Positions 51,315-61,469 of a stretch of DNA of 64,000 nucleotides are shown here, piece by piece. The DNA lies in NCBI GenBank assembly GCA_015063005.1, contig SUTF01000006.1, forward strand, positions 115,905 to 179,904, written 5' to 3'. The notes beneath the pieces were generated by a model. It was not told the DNA's origin and did no database searches. It was given only the letters and a program-made list of their open reading frames with translations. Source of the DNA: Methanobrevibacter millerae. Its GTDB lineage: Archaea > Methanobacteriota > Methanobacteria > Methanobacteriales > Methanobacteriaceae. Positions within the stretch are counted from its first letter, which is position 1. Each line of letters starts with the position of its first letter. Position numbers and translations under genes: made by a program.

Positions 51315-51513
51315 TTTGATTCACCATATTATGGTAGTGTTTTGGATAATATTAATATTACTTAAAATATAAAAAGTATTACATTTAAATAATATGTTTT
51401 TTCTAGGGCAATTTTATGTAATTATTAGGTTTTTTCAACCATTAGGTTTATAAATAGTGCTACTAATAAATAATAGTATTAGAGTGAATATTAAATGATG
51501 AAGGGTGAACAAA

Positions 51514-52698
51514 TTGGGAAATACATTAAAATTTGTATCAGGAATTATTTTATTTGTAATTGGTGTGGTTATATCATATGAAGTGATGGTATATAACCTT
51601 ATAGATATTTTATTGATGGTCGGTTTTTTAATAGCAATAGTTGGTATAATATTAATCATTAGCTATTTCGTTGATTCTAATGCTGAAAAAACAAGCAGTC
51701 TAATTAAAGATTTCCTGGATTCAGCAGATTTCAATAAATCATCTATCAATCTTCCGAAAAGGAATTCTCGTTCAAAAAGGGATTTTGACAATAATGGTCC
51801 ATTAATAATGAGGCCTGAAAATGATGATTATGATTACGGTAAGGATATAGATGACAGCGGACTCTGGGAATACTATGAATCAGAACCTAGCGGTGCTCAA
51901 ACCCCTAGAGAGTTCTTTGCTGTTCCTGAAATTGATGAATCAAAAGCAGTTTTACGCGTTGTAAATAGGGAAGAAAAAGAACTTGACTTGGATAATGAAT
52001 TAGATTTCACCCCTAACTATGAAAAACCAATCAAAGTTACTAGAAAACCTAAAAAACGTTTAAATCAAATTCAACCTGAAATTTCTCAAGTTGAAGTTGT
52101 TCCGGATAAGACTGAAGAGATTAAAAAAGCATTATCTCAAGATTTAGAACCTGAAGTTCCTTTGACTACAGCTCAACAGCCTAGGGATATTGAAATAGAC
52201 ATTAACAATCCTGAAAGATTGCCTGTTCCAGATTCACTTAAAGGCAACATTTTAATAGGCAATGAATTAGTCACTTCAAACGATGCATTTGAAGAATTGG
52301 CCGTTGGAGTCAATAAGGAAATAATGTTGGAAATTCCTTCTTTAAACACATTATCTGACAGGTTCCTCTCTCATGTGCCTACAATTTATTCAAGAGTCAT
52401 CATCGATGAGTTTGACTTAACAGACATTTCATATACTGTATTGATTGCTTCTCTTTTAAAACAGGGCGTTCACATTAAAACAGTTCCTAAAGTACATACT
52501 GTTAATTTAATCACTGATGATTCTCATGCTATGATTATTTCTGATGGATACACTGTTGGAAATTCAGAATACGGTGCAATTTATGATGACAGGACTTCCA
52601 TTTCAAATATCCGTGCAGACTTTGAAAAAACATGGAACATTGCATCAAATCTTGATGAAAATACCATTTTAAATAGTATTGCAGGGGGAGCTGCCTAA
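51514..52698 (+). CDS. Membrane-anchored protein with a PLD-like C-terminal domain
   Basis: About 394 residues. TTG 51514 is preferred, since GGTGA sits five bases upstream; GTG 51505 overlaps that site. Two N-terminal transmembrane helices (TLKFVSGIILFVIGVVISYE and LIDILLMVGFLIAIVGIILI) are followed by a charged linker (~residues 60-245) and a C-terminal domain with RVIIDEFDLTDISYTVLIAS, HIKTVPKVHTVNLITDDSHA and FEKTWNIAS. The pattern resembles phospholipase D-like domains in archaeal regulators, but without the HKD catalytic motif. The linker is long and disordered. It overlaps the next gene by one base. Function unknown. Confidence 0.6.
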   Translation: MGNTLKFVSGIILFVIGVVISYEVMVYNLIDILLMVGFLIAIVGIILIISYFVDSNAEKTSSLIKDFLDSADFNKSSINLPKRNSRSKRDFDNNGPLIMRPENDDYDYGKDIDDSGLWEYYESEPSGAQTPREFFAVPEIDESKAVLRVVNREEKELDLDNELDFTPNYEKPIKVTRKPKKRLNQIQPEISQVEVVPDKTEEIKKALSQDLEPEVPLTTAQQPRDIEIDINNPERLPVPDSLKGNILIGNELVTSNDAFEELAVGVNKEIMLEIPSLNTLSDRFLSHVPTIYSRVIIDEFDLTDISYTVLIASLLKQGVHIKTVPKVHTVNLITDDSHAMIISDGYTVGNSEYGAIYDDRTSISNIRADFEKTWNIASNLDENTILNSIAGGAA

Positions 52699-53417
52699 TG
52701 GAAATCAGATGGTTGGGTCATTCAGCTTTTGAGATAATTACTGATGATGAAGTTCATATTTTGATAGACCCTTTCATCAGTAACAATCCTGCTTGCCCGG
52801 TTCCTGTTGAAGAGTTAAATCCGGATATCATTTTAGTTACTCATGGACATTCCGATCATTTGGGTGATGCAATGGATATTTCAAACTCAACAAATGCTCC
52901 TATTGCATCAAACCATGAAATATCATTATTCTTATCAAAACAAGGTATTGAAAGCATTGGTGTAAATATTGGTGGTTCTTTCATATTCCGAGGCATTAAG
53001 TTCACCATGCTGGATGCTAAACATTCATCTGACATTGACATGGTTGAGGAAATTGTTCCTGGTGGTGTCGCAGCCAGCTTTTTAATTACTTTTGAAGACG
53101 GAACCTCAATTTTCCATGCAGGTGATACTGGTTTATTTGGTGATATGAAAACAATTATTGGTGACATTTACAAACCTGATATAGCAATGCTTCCTATCGG
53201 TGACAAGTTCACTATGGGTCCTTTTGAAGCGGCTCTTGCTTCCATGTGGTTAAACCCTAAAGTCACAATTCCTATGCATTATAATACTTTCCCCCCTATT
53301 GAGCAAGATCCAACTATTTTTGCAAACTTCGTAATGCAGTTCAATCCAAAAATCAGTACTGTAATTTTAAATCCTAACGAATATTTTGAATATAATCCTG
53401 AAGATTATCAGGATTAA
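52698..53417 (+). CDS. UPF0173-type metallo-beta-lactamase-fold hydrolase
   Basis: 239 residues. MEIRWLGHSAFEI, LIDPFISNNP, LVTHGHSDHLGDA and FHAGDTGLFGDM are the UPF0173 metal-dependent hydrolase motifs, with the HxHxDH zinc site at about residues 50-55. The family is related to L-ascorbate-6-phosphate lactonase (UlaG) and N-acyl hydrolases; the substrate is unknown. The ATG overlaps the previous stop (TAATG), so it is coupled to the PLD-like membrane protein. It ends convergently with rqcH, overlapping by four bases. Confidence 0.88.
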   Translation: MEIRWLGHSAFEIITDDEVHILIDPFISNNPACPVPVEELNPDIILVTHGHSDHLGDAMDISNSTNAPIASNHEISLFLSKQGIESIGVNIGGSFIFRGIKFTMLDAKHSSDIDMVEEIVPGGVAASFLITFEDGTSIFHAGDTGLFGDMKTIIGDIYKPDIAMLPIGDKFTMGPFEAALASMWLNPKVTIPMHYNTFPPIEQDPTIFANFVMQFNPKISTVILNPNEYFEYNPEDYQD

Positions 53418-55420
53418 TTCTTTTCATATTTTTTTCTTTGATGGTATTCCTCATCGATATCGCATTTTCCGGATGGTAAAACACGTATTATATCGTCCAG
53501 TGTAATAAGGTCATCCTCATTTATTTTATGAAGAATCTTTTTAGCTATTGCCTCTTTTTTAGTGTAGCCTGGCTTTAAGACAACATAGTTTTCACAGTGT
53601 GCTTCAAGTGCCTCAACAGGTCCGGCCATAATGCGCTTTCCTTCATAGTCAACTATTCCGATAGCTATTTTCACTCTTGCGCTTCGGATATAATTACGAT
53701 TTCCCCGAATTACAAAAGATCCTTTCGGTAAAAACTCCCCCGGTTCTGGGGTTTTTGAAACTTGGTCTGGGTGAACCCAAAACACGTCCTGTGTTGTGAA
53801 ACCTTTTGACCAGGCAGATGAAAATGATGCCGCAAACTCACCGGATTCCTTAAGGATTGTGTCATTTAATGACTTGCCTTCTAGTTTTATGACAGTTGAT
53901 GTTGCACCGTGTATATCTGCATGCAAATAGATGTCATTATTATCCAGATATTTCTTGACCAGCGCTTCATTGGTGCCTGCATCACGTCCTCCGATTACAA
54001 GTGTGTTGTCTGATGTGATGAACCATCTGAGTTTTTCATACCATTTGAGATTCTTTTTCTCTCTCTTTTTAGGTATGGAAATGTTTTCCATTGCAAGTTC
54101 CTTCTTGGCTTTGATTTTTTCAAGTTGCTTTTTGGTATTTTCAATAGCTATCAGAGCACCTTTAGTTTTCTTTTTGGCCTTTTTGGATTTTTCATAATAA
54201 TTTTCTGCATTTTCTGGAATTGATAACTTTGGATCGATTGTTATGGATTCATCATTTATTCTTAAGGTTAGAACGCCCATCTTGTCGATTGACTCGAATA
54301 TCTGCGCTTCCTCCATCCCGTCCTTTTTTGCCTTTTGAAGAATTTTGCCAATTTCTTTAAAACTGTAGTCTTTACTTATAGCTGAGTTGACAACATTTAT
54401 TACATTTTCGATGGTAGTGTAATTAGAATAAATTATTTCTCCTTTATATTGGCTTGACTCAATTGTCTTGTTAAAATTATCAAGCGTTTCTTCTTGTAAA
54501 CGTAATCTTTTTTCGAACTTGTTTACTTTTTTATTCCATGCCTTCTCCTTGATGTCTTTTATGTCAGTGTTGACTTTCTTGGAATAGAATTCATCGCAGG
54601 CTTCGTTGAAGTTTTCATAAACTTCCTTTTCAAAGTCCCCATATTTAACCAAATCCAGTGGAACTACGTCCTCTTTTCGGCCATTTTTAACAATTTGGGG
54701 TTTGTATTCCTCATTTTGTAAAATACTGAACAGATCTTTTAGGGAATTATATAATGCAGATATCTGTTCTTCACTCAATTCACTGTTTGATGTATTCTTG
54801 TCAATTTCTATTGTTTCATTGGCTCGTTCAATAATCTCTTCAGCATAGAGGCTTCCGAAACCGTTCACGGCCAAAGTCCTCACCACATCGCTTTCAGTGT
54901 TGATGAATACCTCTTTAAACTCTTTCTCATTAACGGTGATTGGGTTGATTCCTCTTTCTTCTGGGAAGATATATTCTTTTTTGGAGCTTATATCTCTTGT
55001 TGACCAATGTTTCCTTTTAAGAGGCAAAATGATGTTGTTGTCTTCGTCAAGCAGGATAATGTTTCCCTTATCGAATAGTTCAACAACTATTGTGTAATAC
55101 TTGTCCTTTTTGACTTTAATTTCTACAACCCGGTCAAAGTTATGCTGTGTAACGCTTACAACATGCGCTCCTTTGACTCTTTTTCTTAAAAGCATAGGGA
55201 ATGTCGGAGGATTTGTCGGATTTTCAAGAGGATATTTACTGGTATGTATTCTTGAACCACATTGCATTACTAAATCCACTCTTCCAGTTCCTGCAACATG
55301 AAATCTCATTACAACAATATCTTTGGTTGGCTGAAATGATTTGTCAACTCTAGCATCGGTCAATAAGTTATTAAGTTCATCACTAATTGTAAAAATGTCT
55401 ACATTAGACATTGCTTTCAT
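53414..55420 (-). CDS. rqcH: Ribosome quality-control protein RqcH (NEMF/Rqc2/NFACT)
   Basis: 668 residues. The N-terminal NFACT-N domain (DVDIFTISDELNNLL-like start, RIHTSKYPLENPTNPPTFPM) carries the Asp-Arg pair D96/R97 in NFDRVVEI that tRNA recruitment needs in bacterial RqcH. A long middle helix/coiled coil and the NFACT-R domain follow (KWYEKLRWFITSDNTLVIGGRDAGTNE, VWVHPDQ-like VFWVHPDQVSKT). The protein binds 50S subunits with stalled peptidyl-tRNA and adds C-terminal Ala tails. GGTGTTTAAAA precedes ATG 55420. It is convergent with the UPF0173 gene. Confidence 0.92.
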   Translation of the reverse strand: MKAMSNVDIFTISDELNNLLTDARVDKSFQPTKDIVVMRFHVAGTGRVDLVMQCGSRIHTSKYPLENPTNPPTFPMLLRKRVKGAHVVSVTQHNFDRVVEIKVKKDKYYTIVVELFDKGNIILLDEDNNIILPLKRKHWSTRDISSKKEYIFPEERGINPITVNEKEFKEVFINTESDVVRTLAVNGFGSLYAEEIIERANETIEIDKNTSNSELSEEQISALYNSLKDLFSILQNEEYKPQIVKNGRKEDVVPLDLVKYGDFEKEVYENFNEACDEFYSKKVNTDIKDIKEKAWNKKVNKFEKRLRLQEETLDNFNKTIESSQYKGEIIYSNYTTIENVINVVNSAISKDYSFKEIGKILQKAKKDGMEEAQIFESIDKMGVLTLRINDESITIDPKLSIPENAENYYEKSKKAKKKTKGALIAIENTKKQLEKIKAKKELAMENISIPKKREKKNLKWYEKLRWFITSDNTLVIGGRDAGTNEALVKKYLDNNDIYLHADIHGATSTVIKLEGKSLNDTILKESGEFAASFSSAWSKGFTTQDVFWVHPDQVSKTPEPGEFLPKGSFVIRGNRNYIRSARVKIAIGIVDYEGKRIMAGPVEALEAHCENYVVLKPGYTKKEAIAKKILHKINEDDLITLDDIIRVLPSGKCDIDEEYHQRKKYEKN

Positions 55421-55511
55421 TTTTAAACACCTTTTTCTATCAATACTTTAATATACTATTAATTAGTAAATTATATTTATTCTATTTAATTTATTTTATG
55501 GAGGAAATACC

Positions 55512-55781
55512 TTGGACGATACAATAAAACTTACTTCTATCAATGTTGTTTTAGGTCTTATTGCAGGTGTTCTATCCGGAATGTTCACTGTAGGATTTTT
55601 AGGATTCAAAAATGACATGATTGGTTTATTATTGGGTATTATTTTTATTTATGCTACATTAAAAGTGGCAGACAACATCGTTGAAAGTGAATTGGACAAC
55701 TCTCAAAAACTATGGGATTGTGTTTTACCTTTCTTTTTTGTATGGATCATCGTATGGATTTTATTAGCCAATTATTTGTAG
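55512..55781 (+). CDS. Small membrane protein (EMC6/DUF5379-like)
   Basis: 89 residues from TTG 55512, with GGAGG eight bases upstream, so the unusual start is well supported. Three hydrophobic helices: INVVLGLIAGVLSGMFTVGF, MIGLLLGIIFIYATLKVA and CVLPFFFVWIIVWILLANYL. Size, a short charged N-terminus and three helices resemble archaeal homologues of EMC6, a membrane-protein insertion factor. The match is by eye. It overlaps the convergent DUF2070 gene by 18 bases. Confidence 0.6.
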   Translation: MDDTIKLTSINVVLGLIAGVLSGMFTVGFLGFKNDMIGLLLGIIFIYATLKVADNIVESELDNSQKLWDCVLPFFFVWIIVWILLANYL

Positions 55782-57593
55782 GTTTCCATAAAATATCCAT
55801 ATAAACACTATAAATAATGCTGTAATTAATAAAACTGGGGCTATTATCTTACTAACAGCAACAACGGAGCTTATTGTTGATATGAGTTCTGTTGAGTTTT
55901 TCGGACCGAACGTATTAAGATTTTTAATTTTTTTAGTTCCAGTTCCAACTTCAACTTCTTCCAAATCATCAATAGCTTCTTTTATACTTTTTATTACATA
56001 TTCAATAATTTCATGTCTTTTTTCTATTCCGACAGGATTGTATCCTCTTGATAATGTATTGACTGTGTGGGTGTCAGTAGTCATCACTTCAATCTCATCG
56101 ATATCTAGATCTTTTACAGCATCTATTATTTCCTGTCTGAAACCAATTTCCATATTGTTTGAGTCGAATAAGACATATGCTGTTCTTTGATTATCTACTT
56201 CCACAATCATCGTTTTCAATCCGCTTTCACCAATGCCATCATGTTTGTCCAGTGTTTCCATGGTGTCTGCATGACAACCTACTCTGATGGAGCTGAATTC
56301 CTCTTCAGTCTCAATTTTATCAATTATATCAATCAAGTCAAATACTTCAGGATTTCCAGGCAATACTTCACCGCTTTCAGGTGTGAATGAATTGTGGCAG
56401 TCTACAATTACGGAGTCCTTAACATCACATTTGCTGATGCTTTGTGTCATCATTGTCAAACCTACGCCGAATTCAATGTCATCACTGCCGTTCGGTGCGA
56501 AAGTTGATAAAATAACCATTCCTCTGTTAAAGAATTGAACTCCAATATTGGCTGCATTCATCGTATATCTTTTGAATTTACTTGCTTTTTTGGAATATTC
56601 TATATTTTCCAAGCCATCCTTTACACAGTTTTCTATTTTGTCTATCTCTGAAACGGAAATCGGGTTGAAATCGTGTGTTGACGGACCATGTGCCACCATT
56701 GTGAAATGGTCGAATTTATTAGCCAATATTGTCGGCATGTTAGATCCTCCAATATTGCCCAGCGGGCCAGGATGAACTGACGGAGATATGAATAATGATT
56801 TAATTCCATTAGCGCCCCTGAAACTAATGAATGTGACGATTGTATCTATCGGTTCACCCATATCTTTGAAAGTAGATTCCAAACGGTCTGATCCTTCGTT
56901 CATGTGCATGATAAATAGGCTCAATAAATCAAGCATTCCAATACCTAGATTCTTCTTCAGTGGGGAAGCGGCTATTGAAATGAATGAATAAATTGCCAAT
57001 ATGAATATGAGGCATGCAATCATTGTTTTGATTGTAACATTAATAATCAATGGGGTTGAAAATAAAGAAGCGTCACTTCCCAGGAATAATATTAAAACAA
57101 GCAATGCCAATATTAAAATAGGCTGTATAAATGCAATAATTGCGGATTTGGAAAATCCGATTTGTGTTGTACTCCATAGGACCAATGTGTTAAAACCGTA
57201 AACAAGCACGCATCCGAAGAGTAATGAATTAATGAACAAATCCATATGGAATAATGTGGAGATTATTCCTCCGGCAATTAAAATTAATGAAATAAAAACC
57301 ATGGACAGTAATGATAAAAACATGGAATGTTTTATTTTCAGATTTATTCCATGAAGAACTTTAACTCCGTATTGATTAAGGCTTCCACTCATTATTGAGC
57401 TGACTCCAAGAACCATAAAGCCGCATAATCCTTCTAAAAATAGATTGTTTGTAATACTATATTGTGGAGCTATTAAACAGTAAATTACTCCAGTTAGGAA
57501 GCTCAGGATACAGATACTAGTTATTGATTTTTTAGTTACAGGGAGTGTTTGAATATATTTTGATAATCCTGCAACGCTACTCATACTTGACAT
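55764..57593 (-). CDS. DUF2070 family membrane protein
   Basis: 609 residues. About seven membrane helices occupy residues 20-220, followed by a ~370-residue soluble domain and a last helix near the C-terminus (VVAVSKIIAPVLLITALFIV). The soluble part is rich in His/Asp motifs: SPSVHPGPLGNIGGSNMPT, AHGPSTHDFNPIS, DCHNSFTPESGEVLPG and VGCHADTMETLDKHDG, which probably bind metal. The layout matches DUF2070, an archaeal family of unknown function. ATG 57584 is an alternative start. A hydrolase on the inner or outer membrane face is an inference. Confidence 0.8.
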   Translation of the reverse strand: MSSMSSVAGLSKYIQTLPVTKKSITSICILSFLTGVIYCLIAPQYSITNNLFLEGLCGFMVLGVSSIMSGSLNQYGVKVLHGINLKIKHSMFLSLLSMVFISLILIAGGIISTLFHMDLFINSLLFGCVLVYGFNTLVLWSTTQIGFSKSAIIAFIQPILILALLVLILFLGSDASLFSTPLIINVTIKTMIACLIFILAIYSFISIAASPLKKNLGIGMLDLLSLFIMHMNEGSDRLESTFKDMGEPIDTIVTFISFRGANGIKSLFISPSVHPGPLGNIGGSNMPTILANKFDHFTMVAHGPSTHDFNPISVSEIDKIENCVKDGLENIEYSKKASKFKRYTMNAANIGVQFFNRGMVILSTFAPNGSDDIEFGVGLTMMTQSISKCDVKDSVIVDCHNSFTPESGEVLPGNPEVFDLIDIIDKIETEEEFSSIRVGCHADTMETLDKHDGIGESGLKTMIVEVDNQRTAYVLFDSNNMEIGFRQEIIDAVKDLDIDEIEVMTTDTHTVNTLSRGYNPVGIEKRHEIIEYVIKSIKEAIDDLEEVEVGTGTKKIKNLNTFGPKNSTELISTISSVVAVSKIIAPVLLITALFIVFIWIFYGNLQIIG

Positions 57594-58698
57594 AGAAATT
57601 TGTCCTATTATTTTTTTTAAATATTCATATAACAGTTAGTCATAACAAATATATTAAATTTATCAAAATGTTAAGTTTCATCAAAATCTTTTATAATCAT
57701 AATCTTAAATACTATCATAATCCAAATATTAACTGTAAGATTTTAAAGATAAAAGTATTCCCATATAGTCTCGTCGTGATGAGCGGCGAATTAGGTGCTT
57801 TATGGGTTCTTTAATCTTCATAAATTATTTTTACTGACTTATTTTCAACAATTTTAATAAATAAATTGTTTTTTATTTCAACAGCTTGAAATGATGACCA
57901 TGAAATCAAATCAGCAACTTTAATCATTTATAATTTACAGAATTAACGTGTTTTATTTCGACTGTATAATTTTTTGGATTAATTAATTTATCATTAAATA
58001 ATCTGTTGAAATCATCAATTTGATTTTATTTTTTTTGTCTAATTTTTTTCTTTTGGGTTTGCATATGCGTCTGCATTGTCTTCATTTTTCAAATTTTTGA
58101 AATCATTTTCAATAATTCTTTTCTTCGATAAATATGAAAGAGGGTTTATTAAACTTAATTAATTTAACTAACCTTGAATCTAAGATATCATGTGCTTTAT
58201 TGTCACCTATATCTTTTCAAATTTTCGATAAGTGGTACAACTATTTCATGAGTCATATTGATTCATAACAAAGATTAATTTGATTAGTTGTATTATTTCT
58301 ATTTTTTATCAGTTTTTAGATTTATCAATATTTTTATATTTAACTTTTGTTGGTATGAAATCTATTTGTAATTTTAACATTACTTTTTATTTAACTGAAA
58401 ACAATATTGATTTTATTATTTACTTTTCAATACACTGAAAACTTTATATTATGGAGTATAAAAGAATTAATTTAAGTAATTAAAAAATCAATAATTAAAA
58501 TATTGAATATCATGCCATATTTTTGAATACATATTATGTTTAGATATTGTTGAAGAGAGATATCTAAATATTATTCAGACATGGTAAATACATGAAAAAG
58601 TTTGCAGAATCAGTCCCCTGCGATAATGATTATGTGAGGATGAACTGTAGAACTAAAATCAGGAATAAAATTTAATTATAAATTTAACGAGTGATAAC
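57594..58698. other. Gene-free AT-rich stretch of about 1.1 kb
   Basis: No coding region is convincing. The notable element is a GC-richer island at 57760-57806 (listed separately). Near the right end there is a 27-codon frame at about 58591-58674 starting MKKFAESVPCDNDYVRMNC, too short to judge. The ATG of the following gene has GAGTGATAAC just before it. Confidence 0.4.
57760..57806 (+). ncRNA. Possible structured RNA island
   Basis: CCCATA (57760-57765) is complementary to TATGGG (57801-57806); inside, CTCGT (57770-57774) can pair with ATGAG (57779-57783). Base composition is much richer in GC than the surroundings and no open frame covers it. In such AT-rich genomes this marks RNA genes, but I cannot assign a family and the strand is a guess. 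Confidence 0.3.
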
Positions 58699-60675
58699 AT
58701 GGAACGCATTCATGATTTTGAAAAACCCCCAAGTGTCACATTAAAAAGAAGTTTAATAATATTTTTTGGAAATGTGATTGGCTTATACTTGATTAGTTTC
58801 TTTGGATTGGGAGTTACACTAAACCACTTTGCAGATATTGCATTGTTCGTTATATACATAAGTATAATTAATGCGCTGTTATGGCCAATACTGACTACTA
58901 TTTTAATGCCATTTCTTGTTTTGACCTTTGGGGTTGGGACATTAATTTTAAATGGATTATTATTGCAAATCATTGGTCCATCTTTTGGAATAGAGGTTCA
59001 GGGTCCTGCAATAATTTTAGTCCCATTGGCAATGGCATTTGTGACAACAGTATTATCAACATTATTGACCATCGAGGATGACGGATCATATTACAGGTCA
59101 GTTTATAGGGATGCTGAGGCGAAAAGAAAAGGGGAAGTAAAAGATTATCCTGGATTAATAATTGTTGAAATTGACGGTCTTGCATATGATGTTTTGATTG
59201 AAGCTCTTGACAATGGTTTTATGCCTACCGTTAAATCCATGATGGACAGTACCCATAAGCTTAGAATGTGGGAAACTGATTTGTCTTCACAGACGGGTGC
59301 AAGTCAGGCTGGAATTTTGCATGGAAATAATGAGGACATCACTGCATTTCGATGGATTGAAAAGGAAAATGACAATCAGATGATGCAATGTTCAGGTGTG
59401 ACCAAAGTTCAAACATTGGAAGAAAGAATTTCCGATGGTGACGGGTTGCTTGTAGACAACGGTGCAAGCAGGTCAAATCTGTTCTCAGGAGATACTGACA
59501 ATGTAATTTTCACATTCAGTAAAATCTTAAACATTAGAAAATTATACAACCAGGCATGGTTTTCAGTGTTTTCAAATCCAAGTAACTTCGCACGTATAGT
59601 ATCACTGTTTTTGGCTGAAATGATTTTGGAAATAATATCTCAAATAAAACACAGAATTAAAAACATTCGACCTAGAATTAAACGTGGTATCACTTATATT
59701 CCTGTAAGGGCGGCAACTAATGTATTCATGAGAGAAATCAACACTTCCACATTGATTGGGGATATGATGGTTGGGGACATTGACGTTGCGTATTCCACTT
59801 ATTTGGGTTATGATGAAATAGCCCACCATTCAGGTGTTCGCGATGAAGATTCATGGTATGCTCTTAAAGGAATGGATAAGCAGATTAAACGTTTAATCAA
59901 TACAAATAAATATATTCCTAGAAAATACCAATTTGTCATACAGTCAGATCATGGACAAACCAACGGCGCAACATTCAAACAAAGATATGGCCAATCATTT
60001 GAAGATTATGTTAAGTCACTGCTTCCGGCAAACATGAAGATGTTTGCAAAAATGACTTCAAATGAAGACCATTATGCAGAATCATTTATTCCATTGTCCA
60101 GAAAGAATGATGACCTGATTGAAAAAGGCGAACTTGAGGAATTGGGAGATTCTGAAGTAATTGTTCTTGCTTCCGGAAATCTTGCAATGATTTATTTAAC
60201 TCAATGGAGCCATAGATTAACCTATGAAGAGATACAAAAATTCTTCCCTGAACTGATTCCGGGAATTGTTGGCAATGAATATATTGGATTTCTTGTTGTC
60301 CGCTCATCTGAAAAAGGTGATATGGCAATAGGCAAAAATGGTACTTATTATCTGGATACTGATGAAATCGAAGGGGAAAATCCTCTTGAAGGATTTGGCA
60401 AAAACATTGCAAGACATCTTAAGAGAAACAGTTCATTCAAATACACTCCAGATATTATCGTCAACAGTTTTTATGATGAGGAAAATGATGAGGTTTGTGC
60501 CTTTGAGGAATTGGTTGGAAGTCATGGGGGAGCTGGTGGAAGCCAATCAAAACCATTCATACTCTATCCTTCCGATTGGGAAGTTTCTGATGATGAAATT
60601 GTCGGTGCTGAAAGTATCTATAGAATATTGAAGGATAATCTAAAGAAATTAAAAGAAGGTGAGGGTAAGGATTAG
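58699..60675 (+). CDS. Holin-4-like membrane domain fused to a type I phosphodiesterase/alkaline-phosphatase-like domain
   Basis: 658 residues behind GAGTGATAAC. The first ~125 residues hold four helices in the pattern of the phage_holin_4_2 superfamily (IINALLWPILTTILMPFLVLTFGVGTLILNGLLL). From about residue 150 the alkaline-phosphatase fold begins: IIVEIDGLAYDVL (metal Asp), a likely nucleophile in DLSSQTGASQAG, YLGYDEIAHHSG, IQSDHGQTNG and VGSHGGAGGSQ with metal-binding His. The catalytic domain is thus membrane-tethered. Related proteins cleave phosphodiesters or move phosphoglycerol or phosphoethanolamine groups. The substrate is unknown; a role on polar lipid or surface polymer is plausible. 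Confidence 0.8.
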   Translation: MERIHDFEKPPSVTLKRSLIIFFGNVIGLYLISFFGLGVTLNHFADIALFVIYISIINALLWPILTTILMPFLVLTFGVGTLILNGLLLQIIGPSFGIEVQGPAIILVPLAMAFVTTVLSTLLTIEDDGSYYRSVYRDAEAKRKGEVKDYPGLIIVEIDGLAYDVLIEALDNGFMPTVKSMMDSTHKLRMWETDLSSQTGASQAGILHGNNEDITAFRWIEKENDNQMMQCSGVTKVQTLEERISDGDGLLVDNGASRSNLFSGDTDNVIFTFSKILNIRKLYNQAWFSVFSNPSNFARIVSLFLAEMILEIISQIKHRIKNIRPRIKRGITYIPVRAATNVFMREINTSTLIGDMMVGDIDVAYSTYLGYDEIAHHSGVRDEDSWYALKGMDKQIKRLINTNKYIPRKYQFVIQSDHGQTNGATFKQRYGQSFEDYVKSLLPANMKMFAKMTSNEDHYAESFIPLSRKNDDLIEKGELEELGDSEVIVLASGNLAMIYLTQWSHRLTYEEIQKFFPELIPGIVGNEYIGFLVVRSSEKGDMAIGKNGTYYLDTDEIEGENPLEGFGKNIARHLKRNSSFKYTPDIIVNSFYDEENDEVCAFEELVGSHGGAGGSQSKPFILYPSDWEVSDDEIVGAESIYRILKDNLKKLKEGEGKD

Positions 60676-60689
60676 TTTAAATCCTTATT

Positions 60690-61364
60690 TCATCTTTTTA
60701 TCGGACTTTTTGACAGTAAATCTCCAGCTTTATTCTCTATTGTTGATTTAATGTCATTTAGGTCAACATTATTTTTATAATCATTTGCTTTTGACTGTAA
60801 GTCTTCAGTCATGTTTTCTACTTTTGAAATTGTGTTGTCTAATTTGTTATTGTCTGGAAAAACATTCTTGTACTGTACTGATTTGGCCATATGTACTGCC
60901 ATGTCTTTGTCGTTGCAGCAAATTATTAGGTTGTCGTGGCTAGTTTCATTTGCTAAAGGTATGCAATAGAATTTGCCGTTATAGTTAACTTTAACAATGT
61001 CAAATATATGGATTTCCAGTAATTTATCTGCATTTATCACATAACACGTGTATCCATCAATATCCTGTCTTTCCCCATTTTTAATCAAATCATTCAGGGC
61101 ATTAAAACCTAGTTCAGTAACTTTGACAGGATTGCGGTCTTCGTGACTGTTGTAAGTAACTAATATTCCGTTGTTCCAATTCCAAATCTTAGCACTCTCA
61201 ACATCTCCTTTGTATTTAGTTTGATTGGCTGGAACTTCTATGCTTGTTCCATTGGGTGTTATTTCAATTCTTTCATAATTTACTGATGTTAACATTACTA
61301 GAATAATGGCTGCAGCAATTATTAAAATTATTATTCCAATTATAATTATCTTTTTCCTATCCAT
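60690..61364 (-). CDS. Single-pass membrane protein of unknown function
   Basis: 224 residues: a basic start (MDRKKI), one transmembrane helix (IIIIGIIILIIAAAIILVML) and an exposed domain of ~190 residues with YERIEITPNGTSIEVPANQT and NGILVTYNSHEDRNPVKVTE. The tail (SKVENMTEDLQSKANDYKNN) is a helix with apolipoprotein-like pattern. Similar short anchor-plus-domain proteins are frequent in Methanobrevibacter. I do not know a function. It is the upstream-most gene of a leftward stretch and convergent with the phosphodiesterase gene. Confidence 0.6.
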   Translation of the reverse strand: MDRKKIIIIGIIILIIAAAIILVMLTSVNYERIEITPNGTSIEVPANQTKYKGDVESAKIWNWNNGILVTYNSHEDRNPVKVTELGFNALNDLIKNGERQDIDGYTCYVINADKLLEIHIFDIVKVNYNGKFYCIPLANETSHDNLIICCNDKDMAVHMAKSVQYKNVFPDNNKLDNTISKVENMTEDLQSKANDYKNNVDLNDIKSTIENKAGDLLSKSPIKR

Positions 61365-61469
61365 GGCTTATACCTTCATTTCTGATTAAAAGCTTTATAG
61401 ATTATATATTTGAAGAAAGTGTTAAATAATTTTTTTTAAGTTGAATGGTGTTGGGGTTAAAAAAATAAG

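Noticed and set aside
57776..57795. Hammerhead-like core in GTGATGAGCGGCGAA
   Set aside because: The invariant CUGAUGA is altered and there is no stem II hairpin between the two core parts.
57776..57838. Possible C/D box sRNA (GTGATGA ... CTGA)
   Set aside because: No internal D'/C' boxes, no terminal stem, and the spacing is longer than usual for archaeal C/D RNAs.
58591..58674. 27-codon frame starting MKKFAESVPCDND
   Set aside because: Too short and without a recognisable ribosome binding site or domain.
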